Assembly: GCA_036489315.1 (NCBI GenBank)
Contig: DASXFZ010000006.1
Span: 1 to 63,719, forward strand
Direction of reading: 5' to 3'
Origin: Candidatus Cybelea sp.
GTDB lineage: Bacteria; Vulcanimicrobiota; Vulcanimicrobiia; Vulcanimicrobiales; Vulcanimicrobiaceae
DNA length: 63,719 bases
Under the pieces are notes generated by a model. The model saw only the letters and a list, made by a program, of their open reading frames with translations. It did not search any database and was not told the origin of the DNA. The position numbers and the translations under genes were made by a program. Shown here piece by piece: positions 34,220-43,272 of this stretch. The number at the start of each line of letters is the position of its first letter. Positions within the stretch are counted from its first letter, which is position 1.

Positions 34220-35446
34220 CTAGCGAGCTTCGTTGCGAATCGCCGGCGTGAGCGCGGCACCGACGGCGGCGACGAAATACCCGAGCGTCGCGATCCACAT
34301 CGCCGTATGCGGCGAGTGGTGGTCCGCGACCCACCCGAAGATCAGGATGCCCGGGGCCATTCCGCCAAGGACGAGGAGCCGCACTGCGCCCATCACGCGG
34401 CCGACCATCTCCTCGGGCGCAACGCGCATGCGGAAGCCGAGGATCTGCGCGATCTCGAAATTCGCGATTGCGTTGGAGGTCGACCAGAAGAATGCCGCCA
34501 GCCAAATGTTCGAGACCAGGACGACCGGCAAGAAGAACGCGGCGTCGAGGAGATACGCGACGACCAGCGCCCGCCCGAACGGCCAGCGCTCCGCAAACCG
34601 TGCCGCCAGCGACGCGCCGACCACCGCGCCCAGCGCCGAGAGGCCGAAAAAGATGCCGACCTGCTGATCGGTCGCATCGAAGCCTTTCTTGAGAAACGGA
34701 ATCAGAATGGCGTAGCAGCCAAAACCGAATACATTGAAAGTAAAAGCGACCAGTGCTTGCGCGCGCATTCCGAGGTCGCCCCACAACTGACGATAGCCAA
34801 GCTTGATATCGGCGACGAGATTGCGCAGCGACGGCAGACCGGTCACTCGTTCGGGGCCCAGCGAAGGAATCCAGGCGAGCGAGACCTGCGAGGCAAGGTA
34901 GGTCACCGCGTTGACCGTCAGCGCGGGCAACGGCCCGAAGTAGGCAAAGATCGCGCCGCCGATCGCCGGCGTGATCAGGTTTGAGCCGTTCTCCGCGGCG
35001 ATGAGCACCGCCATCGCTTTGGTCATTTTCTCTTTTCCGAGCAGATACGGAATGCTCGACGACTGGCCGCCCAGAAAGCCGGCCGCGCAGATCGACATGA
35101 TCACGAGCCCCGAGTAGATCATCGGCAGCGTCAGGACATGCAGCGCATAGGTGACGGCGAAGATCGCCATTACGGCGAATCGCACCGCATCGCAGCCGAT
35201 CATGAGCTTGCGCCGGTCGAGGCGGTCGGCAAGCGATCCGCCGACGAGCGAAAAGACCGAAAATGGCGCGACCTCACAGATCAGCGCCGTGCCGGTGGAG
35301 AGGGCGGAGTGCGTGAGGTGGTAGGCCAGCAGCGGAACGGAGAGCATGCGCAGACCGTCGCCGACGTAGCTGAAGGCTTGGCCCACAAAGTATCGCCGAA
35401 AGGCGCGCGAGGCGAAAACGCTCGTCGCCCGGACCCGCGGGCTCAT
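34220..35446 (-). CDS. MFS transporter (EntS/MFS_3-like exporter)
   Basis: 408 residues with about twelve membrane helices. FRRYFVGQAFSYVGDGLRML at the start and GGSLADRLDRRKLMIGCDAV (the loop 2-3 motif with DRxxRR) are typical of the EntS/DitE-type group, which export siderophores or drugs. The second half has KGFDATDQQVGIFFGLSALG and MAPGILIFGWVADHHSPH. Substrate is unknown. It begins four bases before the end of holA is reached (holA stop at 35450), so the two are co-transcribed. Confidence 0.9.
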   Translation of the reverse strand: MSPRVRATSVFASRAFRRYFVGQAFSYVGDGLRMLSVPLLAYHLTHSALSTGTALICEVAPFSVFSLVGGSLADRLDRRKLMIGCDAVRFAVMAIFAVTYALHVLTLPMIYSGLVIMSICAAGFLGGQSSSIPYLLGKEKMTKAMAVLIAAENGSNLITPAIGGAIFAYFGPLPALTVNAVTYLASQVSLAWIPSLGPERVTGLPSLRNLVADIKLGYRQLWGDLGMRAQALVAFTFNVFGFGCYAILIPFLKKGFDATDQQVGIFFGLSALGAVVGASLAARFAERWPFGRALVVAYLLDAAFFLPVVLVSNIWLAAFFWSTSNAIANFEIAQILGFRMRVAPEEMVGRVMGAVRLLVLGGMAPGILIFGWVADHHSPHTAMWIATLGYFVAAVGAALTPAIRNEAR

Positions 35447-35449
35447 CGG

Positions 35450-36433
35450 CTAATGGGCGAAAAGACGGGAGAGGTCGACGCTGATGCGATCCACGAGGCT
35501 GAAGTGATCCTCGGGATCGCCGCCGGACTGCCCCGTCACGACGGCCTCTATGCCGTGCAGCGCGTAGCGAAAAGCGCGCTGCAGCCGGCGCTCGCCAACG
35601 CGCCGCGCGACCGGCCGAAGGTACCGCTCGCGCCATCGCATCCGTTCCGGCAGCTCGCCGCCAGGAACCGAAAGCGCGTAGAGATATCCGCACTCCGTCG
35701 CCAGCGCGCCGAGCAGCGCGACGGCTCCGCGCGCGTTCTCCGAAAGGAATTCGTGGGCGATGGCGAGCGCCTGCGCGGTCTTGCCGTCGACGAGCGCGCT
35801 TGCGTATTCGTACGGCTTGGGGTCGCCGATCTCGAGCGCCTCCCGTTCCAAGTCGTTAACCGTGATCTTCTTCGCCGACAGCGCCAGCTTTTCGAGATCG
35901 TTGCGCACGGAAGTCAAATCGGCCGTGCCGCCGGCGAGCGCATTGACGGCGCGCGCGTCGGCTTTTGCGCCGAGGCGTTCGAGCGTATCGACGATGAAGC
36001 GCTCGCGGCTCGCTTCGTCGGCCGTGGTATCGATGCGCAGGCCGGTGCGTCCGGCGAGACTCCCAAAGGACTGCGGACGCTGGCTGCGCGGCGCGAGCAG
36101 ATCGAGCAGCACGAGCGTGCTCCCTTCGGGAACCGCTTGCGCCGCCGCCCAGAGCTCGCGACGGGGATCGGCGCGCATCGTCTGCGCTTCGGTCACGATC
36201 ACGACGCGGCGATCGGCCAGAAACGGCATCGCGGAGAGCGCCTCGCGCAGCGCCGAGAGATCGCCGAGATCGTCGGGGGTAAAACGCGAGAGGTTTAGTT
36301 CGCGCACGTCGACGGGCAATAGGCGGTCGAGAACGACCTCGAGCGCGCGGTCCGCAAAGACGCGCTCCGTGCCTTCGACGATGACGAGCTTGCCGATTCC
36401 CGGCTGCTTATCGAGAAATTCGTAGAACTTCAA
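35450..36433 (-). CDS. holA: DNA polymerase III subunit delta
   Basis: Clamp-loader subunit that opens the beta clamp. 327 residues. The TTG at 36433 gives LKFYEFLDKQPGIGKLVIVE, in line with the family start; it overlaps mtnA by 26 bases. HolA marks are VRELNLSRFTPDDLGDLSAL, EALSAMPFLADRRVVIVTEA, GSTLVLLDLLAP and GGTADLTSVRNDLEKLALSA, followed by the C-terminal collar helices (YASALVDGKTAQALAIAHEF). Sequence drift is high in this family but the domain order is clear. Confidence 0.88.
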   Translation of the reverse strand: MKFYEFLDKQPGIGKLVIVEGTERVFADRALEVVLDRLLPVDVRELNLSRFTPDDLGDLSALREALSAMPFLADRRVVIVTEAQTMRADPRRELWAAAQAVPEGSTLVLLDLLAPRSQRPQSFGSLAGRTGLRIDTTADEASRERFIVDTLERLGAKADARAVNALAGGTADLTSVRNDLEKLALSAKKITVNDLEREALEIGDPKPYEYASALVDGKTAQALAIAHEFLSENARGAVALLGALATECGYLYALSVPGGELPERMRWRERYLRPVARRVGERRLQRAFRYALHGIEAVVTGQSGGDPEDHFSLVDRISVDLSRLFAH

Positions 36434-37424
36434 CGCGCGGCCGCAGTTCGAGATCGGGGATCGATTCGACGTATGGCGGCGCAACGCTGCCGCATTCGGT
36501 AACGAAGGCCGCGATCAGATGCCCCGGCGTCACGTCGAAGGCCGGGTTGTAGACGTTCGCCTCCTCCGAAGCGACGCGTGCCTCGCGGAAGCTGGTTACT
36601 TCGTCCGCCGATCGCTCTTCGATTGGAATCTGCTCGCCGCTGCGAATCGAAAAGTCGAACGTCGACCGCGGCGCGGCGACGTAGAACGGAATGCCGAAGT
36701 GAGCCGCGAGGATCGCGAGCGCGTAGGTGCCGATTTTATTGGCCGTATCGCCGTTCGAAGCGATTCGGTCGGCGCCCACGATCACCAGGTCGATTGCGCG
36801 CTGCTTCATCGTGATCGCCGCCGCCGAATCGACGATCAGGGTCGTATCGACGCCCGCTTGGCGTAACTCGAGGTAGCTCAGGCGCGCGCCTTGCAGCAGC
36901 GGACGCGTCTCGCACGTGTACGCGCGCGGCTTCTTCCCGGCGCGCTGCGCCGCGATGATGACGCCCGCGGCCGTGCCGCCGCCGGCCGTCGCCAACGGTC
37001 CGGTATCGCAAATCGTCAGGATCCGCGCGTTCTTGGGGACGAGCTCCAAACCGTTCTCTCCGATAAGCGCGTCGATCGCGATCTGCTCCTCGTGAATCGC
37101 GCGGGCTTCGGCCAATGGATCGGGCGCAGCCAGGACGCGGTCGACGGCCCAGGCGAGGTTGACCGCGGTCGGCCGCGAGCGGCGCACGCGCTGCGCGGCG
37201 GCAAAAAACTCCTCGTCGCCGGTGATGCCCTGACGCAGCGCGGCGATGCCGTAAGCGGCAAAGACGCCGATACACGGCGCACCGCGCACCGCGAGGCTCC
37301 GAATAGCCGCTTCGAGCTCCGCAGCGGTGCGCGCGCGCTCGTAACGAACCTCTCGGGGGAGCAGACGCTGGTCGAGGTAGAGAACCGCGTCGCCGTCCCA
37401 CGCGACCGGAACGAACGCTTCCAA
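36408..37424 (-). CDS. mtnA: Methylthioribose-1-phosphate isomerase
   Basis: Methionine salvage enzyme turning methylthioribose-1-phosphate into the ribulose form. 338 residues, normal. Marks are EAAIRSLAVRGAPCIGVFAA, TICDTGPLATAGGGTAAGVI, AYTCETRPLLQGARL with the catalytic Cys, and VIVGADRIASNGDTANKIGT with the Asp. No other salvage gene is nearby. It starts two bases after the ribH stop. Confidence 0.95.
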   Translation of the reverse strand: MEAFVPVAWDGDAVLYLDQRLLPREVRYERARTAAELEAAIRSLAVRGAPCIGVFAAYGIAALRQGITGDEEFFAAAQRVRRSRPTAVNLAWAVDRVLAAPDPLAEARAIHEEQIAIDALIGENGLELVPKNARILTICDTGPLATAGGGTAAGVIIAAQRAGKKPRAYTCETRPLLQGARLSYLELRQAGVDTTLIVDSAAAITMKQRAIDLVIVGADRIASNGDTANKIGTYALAILAAHFGIPFYVAAPRSTFDFSIRSGEQIPIEERSADEVTSFREARVASEEANVYNPAFDVTPGHLIAAFVTECGSVAPPYVESIPDLELRPRVEVLRISR

Positions 37425-37426
37425 CG

Positions 37427-37921
37427 CTAGCTTCGGAAGCCGGCGCGCGGCGCGCCGGCCGTCAGCGTAAGCATCGAGGCCGCAGCAAGCGCGGCGCTGT
37501 AGCCTTTATCTCCGCCCGAAGGGGCCGCGCGCTCCTGCGCCTGCGCGAGCGTTTCGGTCGTCAGCACCCCGAAGCCGATCGGCGTTCCGCTCTGCAGCGA
37601 GACGTTCATGATGCCGCGCGCGCACTCACCGGCAACGAACTCGAAGTGCGGCGTCTCGCCACGTACGACCGCACCCAGCGCAATCAGCGCGTCGAAACGC
37701 TCCGCTTCGATCAGGTTTTTGCATGCGAGCGGCAGCTCAAAACAGCCCGGCACGTCGTAGAGGCTGACGTCTTCGTCGCGGACGCCGCAGTCCCGCAAGG
37801 CGCGGCGCGCCCCGTCGACGAGCCCATCGGCGATCTCGACGTAAAAGCGTGCGGCGAGGATGCCGAAGCGCCGTCCCGCGCAGTCGGGCTTTGTGTTTTG
37901 CGATGGCGAGCCGGACTTCAC
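37427..37921 (-). CDS. ribH: 6,7-dimethyl-8-ribityllumazine synthase
   Basis: Penultimate step of riboflavin synthesis. 164 residues. Marks are FGILAARFYVEIADGLVDGA, VPGCFELPLACKNLIEAERF, ALGAVVRGETPHFEFVAGEC (catalytic His in the ETPHFE segment), and GIMNVSLQSGTPIGFGVLTT. The start overlaps the ribBA stop (ATGA). Confidence 0.96.
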   Translation of the reverse strand: MKSGSPSQNTKPDCAGRRFGILAARFYVEIADGLVDGARRALRDCGVRDEDVSLYDVPGCFELPLACKNLIEAERFDALIALGAVVRGETPHFEFVAGECARGIMNVSLQSGTPIGFGVLTTETLAQAQERAAPSGGDKGYSAALAAASMLTLTAGAPRAGFRS

Positions 37922-39327
37922 GAGACCGCAACCTCATCGAACATGTGGCCGAGCTTCGCGCGCTTGGTATCGATGTAGTGCTTGTTGTGCGCGGTCGGAG
38001 TGGTCTGCAGCGGCGTGCGACCCACGATTTTAAGGCCATAGCCTTCGAGGCCAAAGATCTTCTTCGGGTTGTTCGTAACCAGACGCATCTCTCTCACGCC
38101 GAGATCGGCGAGGATCTGCGAGCCGATTCCGTAGTCGCGCTTATCGATCGGCAGACCGAGCGCGATGTTCGCCTCAACCGTGTCGGCGCCGCGGTCCTGG
38201 AGTTCATAGGCCCGCAGCTTGTTGGCAAGGCCGATGCCGCGTCCCTCTTGCCGCAAATACAGGAAGACGCCGCGCCCCTCGCGGGCGATCAGTTCCATCG
38301 CCGCGTCGCGCTGCGCCGCGCAGTCGCAGCGGATCGAGTGCAGGGCGTCGCCCGTCATACACTCGGAGTGGACGCGCACGAGAATCTCTCTACCGTCGTG
38401 GACGTCGCCCATCAGGAGCGCCACGTGGGTGTTTTCGTCGATCGTCGTGTTGTACGCGATGCCGCTGAACGTTCCGAAGACCGTCGGCAGTTCGAACTCC
38501 GCGATCTTCTGCACGAGCTTTTCGGTGCGCATGCGGTAGGCGATGAGATCTTTGACGGTGATCAGCTTGAGCGAATGCCGGTCGGCGTAGGAACGCAGCC
38601 CCTCCAGCCGTTCCATCGTCCCGTCGTCGGCCATGATCTCGCAGATGACGCCGGCCGGGTAAAGGCCGGCGAGCCGCGCCAAATCGACGGCGGCTTCGGT
38701 CTGTCCGGCCCGCACCAGGACGCCGCCGTCACGCGCGCGCAGCGGAAAGGTGTGCCCGGGCCGCAAGAAGTCGGCCGACTTTGCTTCAGGATCGAGCAGT
38801 CGTTTGATGGTCGCGGCACGATCGTGCGCGGAGATACCAGTCGTCGTCATGCCGCGCGCCTCGACCGAGACCGTGAAGGCGGTCTCGTGGACGGCGGTGT
38901 TCTCGCGAACCATCTGTGGAATGTGCAGCTCGTCGAGCCGCGCACCGGCCATCGGCACGCAGATCAGGCCCCCGGCGTGCTTGCGCATGAAGTTGATCGC
39001 CTCAGGCGTTACCATCTGGGCGGACATCACGAGATCGCCTTCGTTCTCGCGATCCTCGTCATCAAGCACGACGACCATCTTGCCGGATCGCACGTCGGCA
39101 ATGGCCGCCTCGATCGAATCGAACGGGTTGGGCCGAGCCTCGAGCTCGCCGGCCAAGGCCGGCAGCACCGCGATCAGCCGCCGGAGCGTCCGATAGGTTG
39201 GTTCGCGCCGGCCGGCCCGCAGCAGCGAGATCGCCGACTCGGTGAGTCCGGCATTCTCCGCCAGCTCGGCCGCCGTGAGGTGCGCCTCGTCCATCGCCGA
39301 GTTCAGAACATCTGCAAAGCCGCTCAT
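37918..39327 (-). CDS. ribBA: XRE-type HTH domain fused to RibBA (DHBP synthase / GTP cyclohydrolase II)
   Basis: 469 residues. Residues 68-268 are RibB (MVVVLDDEDRENEGDLVMSA, HTFPLRARDGGVLVRAGQTE, DLARLAGLYPAGVICEIM). Residues 280-469 are RibA, with Zn ligands in HSECMTGDALHSIRCDCAAQ and YLRQEGRGIGLANKLRAYEL. Residues 4-62 are an added HTH: VLNSAMDEAHLTAAELAENA then LTESAISLLRAGRREPTYRT. The ATG at 39327 has CTGAGGTGT upstream and gives the full HTH. Ordinary RibBA lacks this domain; it may let the enzyme control its own promoter. Confidence 0.95.
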   Translation of the reverse strand: MSGFADVLNSAMDEAHLTAAELAENAGLTESAISLLRAGRREPTYRTLRRLIAVLPALAGELEARPNPFDSIEAAIADVRSGKMVVVLDDEDRENEGDLVMSAQMVTPEAINFMRKHAGGLICVPMAGARLDELHIPQMVRENTAVHETAFTVSVEARGMTTTGISAHDRAATIKRLLDPEAKSADFLRPGHTFPLRARDGGVLVRAGQTEAAVDLARLAGLYPAGVICEIMADDGTMERLEGLRSYADRHSLKLITVKDLIAYRMRTEKLVQKIAEFELPTVFGTFSGIAYNTTIDENTHVALLMGDVHDGREILVRVHSECMTGDALHSIRCDCAAQRDAAMELIAREGRGVFLYLRQEGRGIGLANKLRAYELQDRGADTVEANIALGLPIDKRDYGIGSQILADLGVREMRLVTNNPKKIFGLEGYGLKIVGRTPLQTTPTAHNKHYIDTKRAKLGHMFDEVAVS

Positions 39328-39348
39328 ACACCTCAGAGTACGACTAAC

Positions 39349-39378
39349 TTTACAGTTGTCAAGCCTTAATATTGACAA
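39349..39378 (-). promoter_or_regulatory. Candidate promoter and operator of the HTH-ribBA operon
   Basis: Reading toward ribBA, TTGTCA (39378-39373) lies 18 bases before TGTAAA (39354-39349), about 22 bases ahead of the start codon. The same stretch holds an inverted repeat TTGTCAA (39356-39362), nine bases, TTGACAA (39372-39378), a reasonable dimer site. Binding by the HTH domain of RibBA is inference. Confidence 0.45.
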
Positions 39379-39426
39379 AGGTTATTGACCAAACGCATCA
39401 AAATTGCCACCAAGGAGGGTGTACAC

Positions 39427-40349
39427 ATGCGTAGACTCGCGTCGCGGCTACAGCTTTTGCTTGTGGTCGTTTCTCTGATCGCGACGTCCTGCACTGGCGG
39501 GGGAGCCGTCGCGCCGCCCGGTCCGGCGACGAACGACTCGGCCCCTCGGCCATCGCATGGTCAAACAGGGCCCCATCTCGAGAAGCCAGCCCTGATCACG
39601 ATCGATCTGCTCACCGGGGATCTGTTGTACTGGCCCATTAAAGAGGGGCCATCCGGCACGCCGATCACGCTTACCGGCAACCTCGGGACCTACAACGCGA
39701 ACGCTTTGGTTTCGAACGGCGACGTCGTCATCATCGCCAGTCAGACGCCCGCTGAGATCATCGAATACAACGTCAAGTCGAAAACCAAAACGACCGTGCC
39801 GGATCCCTTCGGCGCGCCGTCGCATGTGGCGGTCGACCGCGCGGGTACGATTTACGCGTTGAGCCGTCACCAGGTGGGCGTCTTCCCACAGGGCTCCTCT
39901 CAGCCGTACAAAGACGAGCAAGACGTCTTCGTCGCGGCGAGCAACGACATTTTTGAGCTCCCCGCCGGCTCGCGCGACGACTGCGTGAAGCCTCACGTTC
40001 GTCGTCCGAGTAACTTGGGCGGCATTGGAATCGACCCTAAAACCGACGAATTCATCGTCGTCGACAACCCGGGATACGGCTGCAGCTACGAAGGCCGGAT
40101 AACGATCATCCGAAGCCCTATTCGGCCCGCACTTCCACCTCGCATGAGTTTTACGTGAGCTACTGCGCCGGAGGTTTTCGCTTAGACGCGCACTCGAAGC
40201 ACATCTACATCTCCGATGAGACCGTCGACGAAAGCTACCCGCTAATCGATCGCTTTTCTTACCCGTCCCCAGTAGACGGCCAGTACTACGCCGACTACAA
40301 CGCTTACACCGGCGGCTTCACGCTCGTTCCGAGCGCTCTGCCAAACTAG
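39427..40349 (+). pseudogene. Lipoprotein with beta-propeller-like repeats, single-base frameshift
   Basis: AAGGAGGGTGT precedes the ATG at 39427; the signal ends in a lipobox-like IATSC. The mature part (LITIDLLTGDLLYWPIKEGP, VAVDRAGTIYALSRHQVGVF) resembles NHL/SMP-type propellers and is a paralogue of the next gene. One base is missing near 40112: the first frame reads RITIIRSP, and the second resumes as KPYSARTSTSHEFYVSYCAG, matching RITVYRRPYG of the paralogue. With the base restored it is 307 residues, ending TLVPSALPN like its neighbour's TTIPNTLPN. Confidence 0.78.
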
Positions 40350-40366
40350 AGAGGAAAGGAACTATT

Positions 40367-41371
40367 ATGTTTTCGCGACTCGTACTCGCGGCCGCGATGT
40401 TCGGCTTGTTCGCGGCGGCCGGATGCTCGGCGAACGGCAGCGGCACGAGCCTGCCGGCGCCATCTGTGCCCACCTCGTCGGCTTTCGCCGGCGGTGCGGC
40501 GTCAGCTCACCGAACCCTGACCGAGCCCGCGCTGATCGCGCTCGATGACAACACCGGGCGTTTGGAGTACTGGCCGCTGCGCGAGGGCGGCAGCCGCGAC
40601 GCGCACTGGCTTTCGCGTCCTCTGGGAATCTCGGATTCCACCGCCATGGTTGCAAACGGAGACCAGCTCTACATCAGCAGCGAAATCCCGTCGGCCATTA
40701 CAACCTATAACGTCGATACGAAAGCGAGCGGCACCCTCGCCGTTCCGTACGGAACGCCGCAAGACTTGGCGATCGACAAAGCGGGGACGCTGTACGCCCT
40801 CAGTCGGAGCGGGGTGGCGGTCTATCCGGCGGCCTCGGCGCAACCCTATCAGTTAACGTGCTCGGATATGGAGTATCCCTCGTCGATCGCGGTCGATAAC
40901 GAGTCGGACGTTTTCGTTAACGGGACTTCCCAAAACAACGCGGGCGTCGTCGAAGAGTTCCCGGTCGGCTCGACGGGCTGCACCGAACTCCCGCTGCGGC
41001 CCGAAGTCGGCGCCCCCAGCGGCGTGGGAGTGGATCCCAACAACGATAACCTCGTCGTCCTCGATAACGTCTACTGCGCCGGCGGCCAGGAAGGGCGGAT
41101 TACGGTCTACCGCCGTCCTTACGGCTCCAAGAACGAGCGCGTTCGCAATCTACACGCGAACTGTCCAGGGCAGTTCCGATTCGACTCGACTGCAAACGGG
41201 ATACTCTTCGGCGACACGAATCCGGACCTCCGCGCGAGACGGCACCGGCGCGTCTGCCTTGCGTACAGCTGCATCGATCAACGGACCTTTCCCGACGCTG
41301 GGCACAATCGGATTTACACCGGCGGATTTCCGGGCGGGTTCACGACAATCCCAAACACGCTGCCAAATTAG
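40367..41371 (+). CDS. Lipoprotein with beta-propeller-like repeats, paralogue of the preceding gene
   Basis: 334 residues. GAGAGGAAAGG precedes the ATG; the lipobox is AAAGC. The pattern is that of the gene 17 bases upstream: LIALDDNTGRLEYWPLREGG, LAIDKAGTLYALSRSGVAVY, VGVDPNNDNLVVLDNVYCAG, GRITVYRRPYGSK. An NHL-like propeller at the cell surface is the best structural guess; function is unknown. Residues about 283-310 (LRARRHRRVCLAYSCIDQRT) look unlike the paralogue and could reflect compensating base errors. Confidence 0.78.
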   Translation: MFSRLVLAAAMFGLFAAAGCSANGSGTSLPAPSVPTSSAFAGGAASAHRTLTEPALIALDDNTGRLEYWPLREGGSRDAHWLSRPLGISDSTAMVANGDQLYISSEIPSAITTYNVDTKASGTLAVPYGTPQDLAIDKAGTLYALSRSGVAVYPAASAQPYQLTCSDMEYPSSIAVDNESDVFVNGTSQNNAGVVEEFPVGSTGCTELPLRPEVGAPSGVGVDPNNDNLVVLDNVYCAGGQEGRITVYRRPYGSKNERVRNLHANCPGQFRFDSTANGILFGDTNPDLRARRHRRVCLAYSCIDQRTFPDAGHNRIYTGGFPGGFTTIPNTLPN

Positions 41372-41380
41372 CCTTCACTA

Positions 41381-41414
41381 ATACTTGAAACGAGTGTTTC
41401 AAGTATGCTAGGAT
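41381..41414 (+). promoter_or_regulatory. Palindromic TetR operator within the tetR-MFS promoter
   Basis: A perfect 26-bp palindrome, ATACTTGAAAC-GAGT-GTTTCAAGTAT (41381-41406), covers the -35 TTGAAA (41385-41390) and the spacer. The -10 TAGGAT (41409-41414) follows at 18 bases. The predicted transcript start falls on or next to the GTG at 41420, so tetR would be read from a leaderless mRNA. Confidence 0.75.
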
Positions 41415-41419
41415 AACCG

Positions 41420-41986
41420 GTGTCGAGAACCCCGGACGACGCCCGGCGCGCCGAGCTGCTCGACCGTGCGGTGGATTACGTCTGCCGTCACGGGTTGGCC
41501 GACCTTTCGCTGCGTCCGCTGGCAAAGGCCGTCGGCTCGAGCCCTCGGGTCCTGCTCCACTATTTCGAATCGAAGGAGAATCTGGTTGTCGAGATCGTGC
41601 GGCAAGCCCGTGCCCGCCAACAAGCGATGATGGTCAACCTTAAACTCGCCGACGTGGCGCCGGGCGAAGTCGCACGCACGCTGTGGCGCGAGTGGAGCAA
41701 ACCTCAGTGGGAGGCCGTTACGCGGCTTTCTTTTGAAGTGTACGCGTTGGCGCTGCAGGATCGCAAACGCTTTCCCGGTTATCTCGACAGCTCGGTCAAT
41801 GGCTGGCTGCGCGCGCTCGAGAGCTGCGCGCAGGTTCCCGGCTGGGGGCCAAGGGAGGCGCAGACGCTAGCGACGATCTTGATCGCCGGCTTCCGCGGAT
41901 TCTTGCTCGATCTGCTCGCCACGCACGATCGCGCGCGCATCGATCGCGCGGTCGATCGCTGGCTTGCGAGGATCTATGCAGCGTAG
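41420..41986 (+). CDS. TetR family transcriptional repressor
   Basis: 188 residues. The N-terminal HTH is clear: ARRAELLDRAVDYVCRHGLA, LSLRPLAKAVGSSPRVLLHY, FESKENLVVEIV. The C-terminal part is an all-helical ligand domain with a Trp-rich centre (LWREWSKPQWEAVTRLSFEV). The start is GTG at 41420 with no ribosome binding site, consistent with a leaderless transcript. It overlaps the MFS gene by 11 bases and probably represses both through the 26-bp palindrome upstream. Confidence 0.92.
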   Translation: MSRTPDDARRAELLDRAVDYVCRHGLADLSLRPLAKAVGSSPRVLLHYFESKENLVVEIVRQARARQQAMMVNLKLADVAPGEVARTLWREWSKPQWEAVTRLSFEVYALALQDRKRFPGYLDSSVNGWLRALESCAQVPGWGPREAQTLATILIAGFRGFLLDLLATHDRARIDRAVDRWLARIYAA

Positions 41987-43250
41987 GAACGGGCCGCGCA
42001 GCGCTGCGACGATCTTTATCTTCGTCACCGTCCTGCTCGACATGCTGACGTTCGGCATGATCGGCCCGGTGCTTCCCAAGCTGATCGCCGGCTTCGTCGG
42101 CAACAACTACGGGCACGCCGCCGAGATCATCGGGCTCTTCGCGACCGTCTGGGCGCTGATGCAGTTCTTCTGCTCGCCGCTGCTGGGCATGCTCTCCGAT
42201 CGCATCGGGCGCCACCCGGTTATCTTGATATCGAACGCGGTCGGCGTCGTCGATTATGCGATCATGGCGTTAGCGCCGAATCTCTGGTGGCTCTTCGCCG
42301 GCCGCGTGCTCTCCGGCATCGCGTCGTCGAATATGTCGACGGCAAGCGCGTACATCGCCGACGTCACGCCGCCGGAAAAGCGCGCCGCCGCCTTCGGCAT
42401 GGTCGGCAGCGCCTTCGGTTTGGGATTCGTGCTCGGTCCGGCGATCGGCGGCCTTGTCGGAACGATCAACCCCCGCCTGACGTTCTGGGCGGCCGCGGCG
42501 TTTGCACTGATCAACACGCTCTACGGTCTCTTCGTGCTGCCGGAATCGCTGCCCGCGCAGCGGCGCACGCCGCGAATCGAATGGTCGCGCGCCAATCCGG
42601 TGGGAAGCCTGAAGCTGCTGCGCTCGCATCACGAGCTCTGGGGCCTCACGTGGGTGAACTTCATCACCTACACCGCGCACGAAATCTTTCCGACGGTCTG
42701 GGTGATCTACTGCATCGCCGCCTTCGGCTGGAGCACGGGAAGCGTCGGACTCACGCTGGCGCTGGTCGGCGTCGTCTCCGCGATCAACCAAGCAACGGCG
42801 GTCCGTCCCGTCGTCGCCAAACTCGGCGAACGCCGCGTGCTCCTCTTGAGCCTCGCGATCGCCGCAGCGGGCCTCGCCCTGATGGGGGTGAACAACGGCT
42901 ACGCGTTCTTAGTCGCCGCGATTCTCATCTCGCTGCCGATGTACCAAGCCTCGTCGCAAGCGCTGATGACGCGCCGCGTAAAACCCGAAGAGCAGGGAGA
43001 GCTGCAGGGTGCGCTCGGCTCGGTGCGCGGCCTTTCGATGCTGATCGGCCCGTCGATCTTCACCCTGACCTTCGCCCAGTTTGCCGGGCCGTGGCGATCG
43101 TTCGGCCTCATCGGCGCGCCGTGGCTGCTCGCCGCAGCGATGTACACGCTCTCCTTGTTCGTCGCCTCGCGCGCTACTTCGCGGGCGGACGACGTCGTGC
43201 TGCCGGTCGAGCCGGTGCCCCCGCAATACGCCGAGAGCTTCGAAACATAG
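41976..43250 (+). CDS. MFS efflux transporter, TetA-like
   Basis: 424 residues with about twelve membrane helices. GCGAGGATCT precedes the ATG at 41976, inside the tetR end. Loop 2-3 has the motif GMLSDRIGRHPVILISNAVG, as in TetA-type drug-proton antiporters; WWLFAGRVLSGIASSNMSTA and GSAFGLGFVLGPAIGGLVGT are motifs of helices 4 and 5. Control by the preceding repressor suggests export of a compound sensed by it; the compound is unknown. Confidence 0.92.
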   Translation: MQRRNGPRSAATIFIFVTVLLDMLTFGMIGPVLPKLIAGFVGNNYGHAAEIIGLFATVWALMQFFCSPLLGMLSDRIGRHPVILISNAVGVVDYAIMALAPNLWWLFAGRVLSGIASSNMSTASAYIADVTPPEKRAAAFGMVGSAFGLGFVLGPAIGGLVGTINPRLTFWAAAAFALINTLYGLFVLPESLPAQRRTPRIEWSRANPVGSLKLLRSHHELWGLTWVNFITYTAHEIFPTVWVIYCIAAFGWSTGSVGLTLALVGVVSAINQATAVRPVVAKLGERRVLLLSLAIAAAGLALMGVNNGYAFLVAAILISLPMYQASSQALMTRRVKPEEQGELQGALGSVRGLSMLIGPSIFTLTFAQFAGPWRSFGLIGAPWLLAAAMYTLSLFVASRATSRADDVVLPVEPVPPQYAESFET

Positions 43251-43272
43251 GTCCGCTAGAAGCCGGTCGCTC

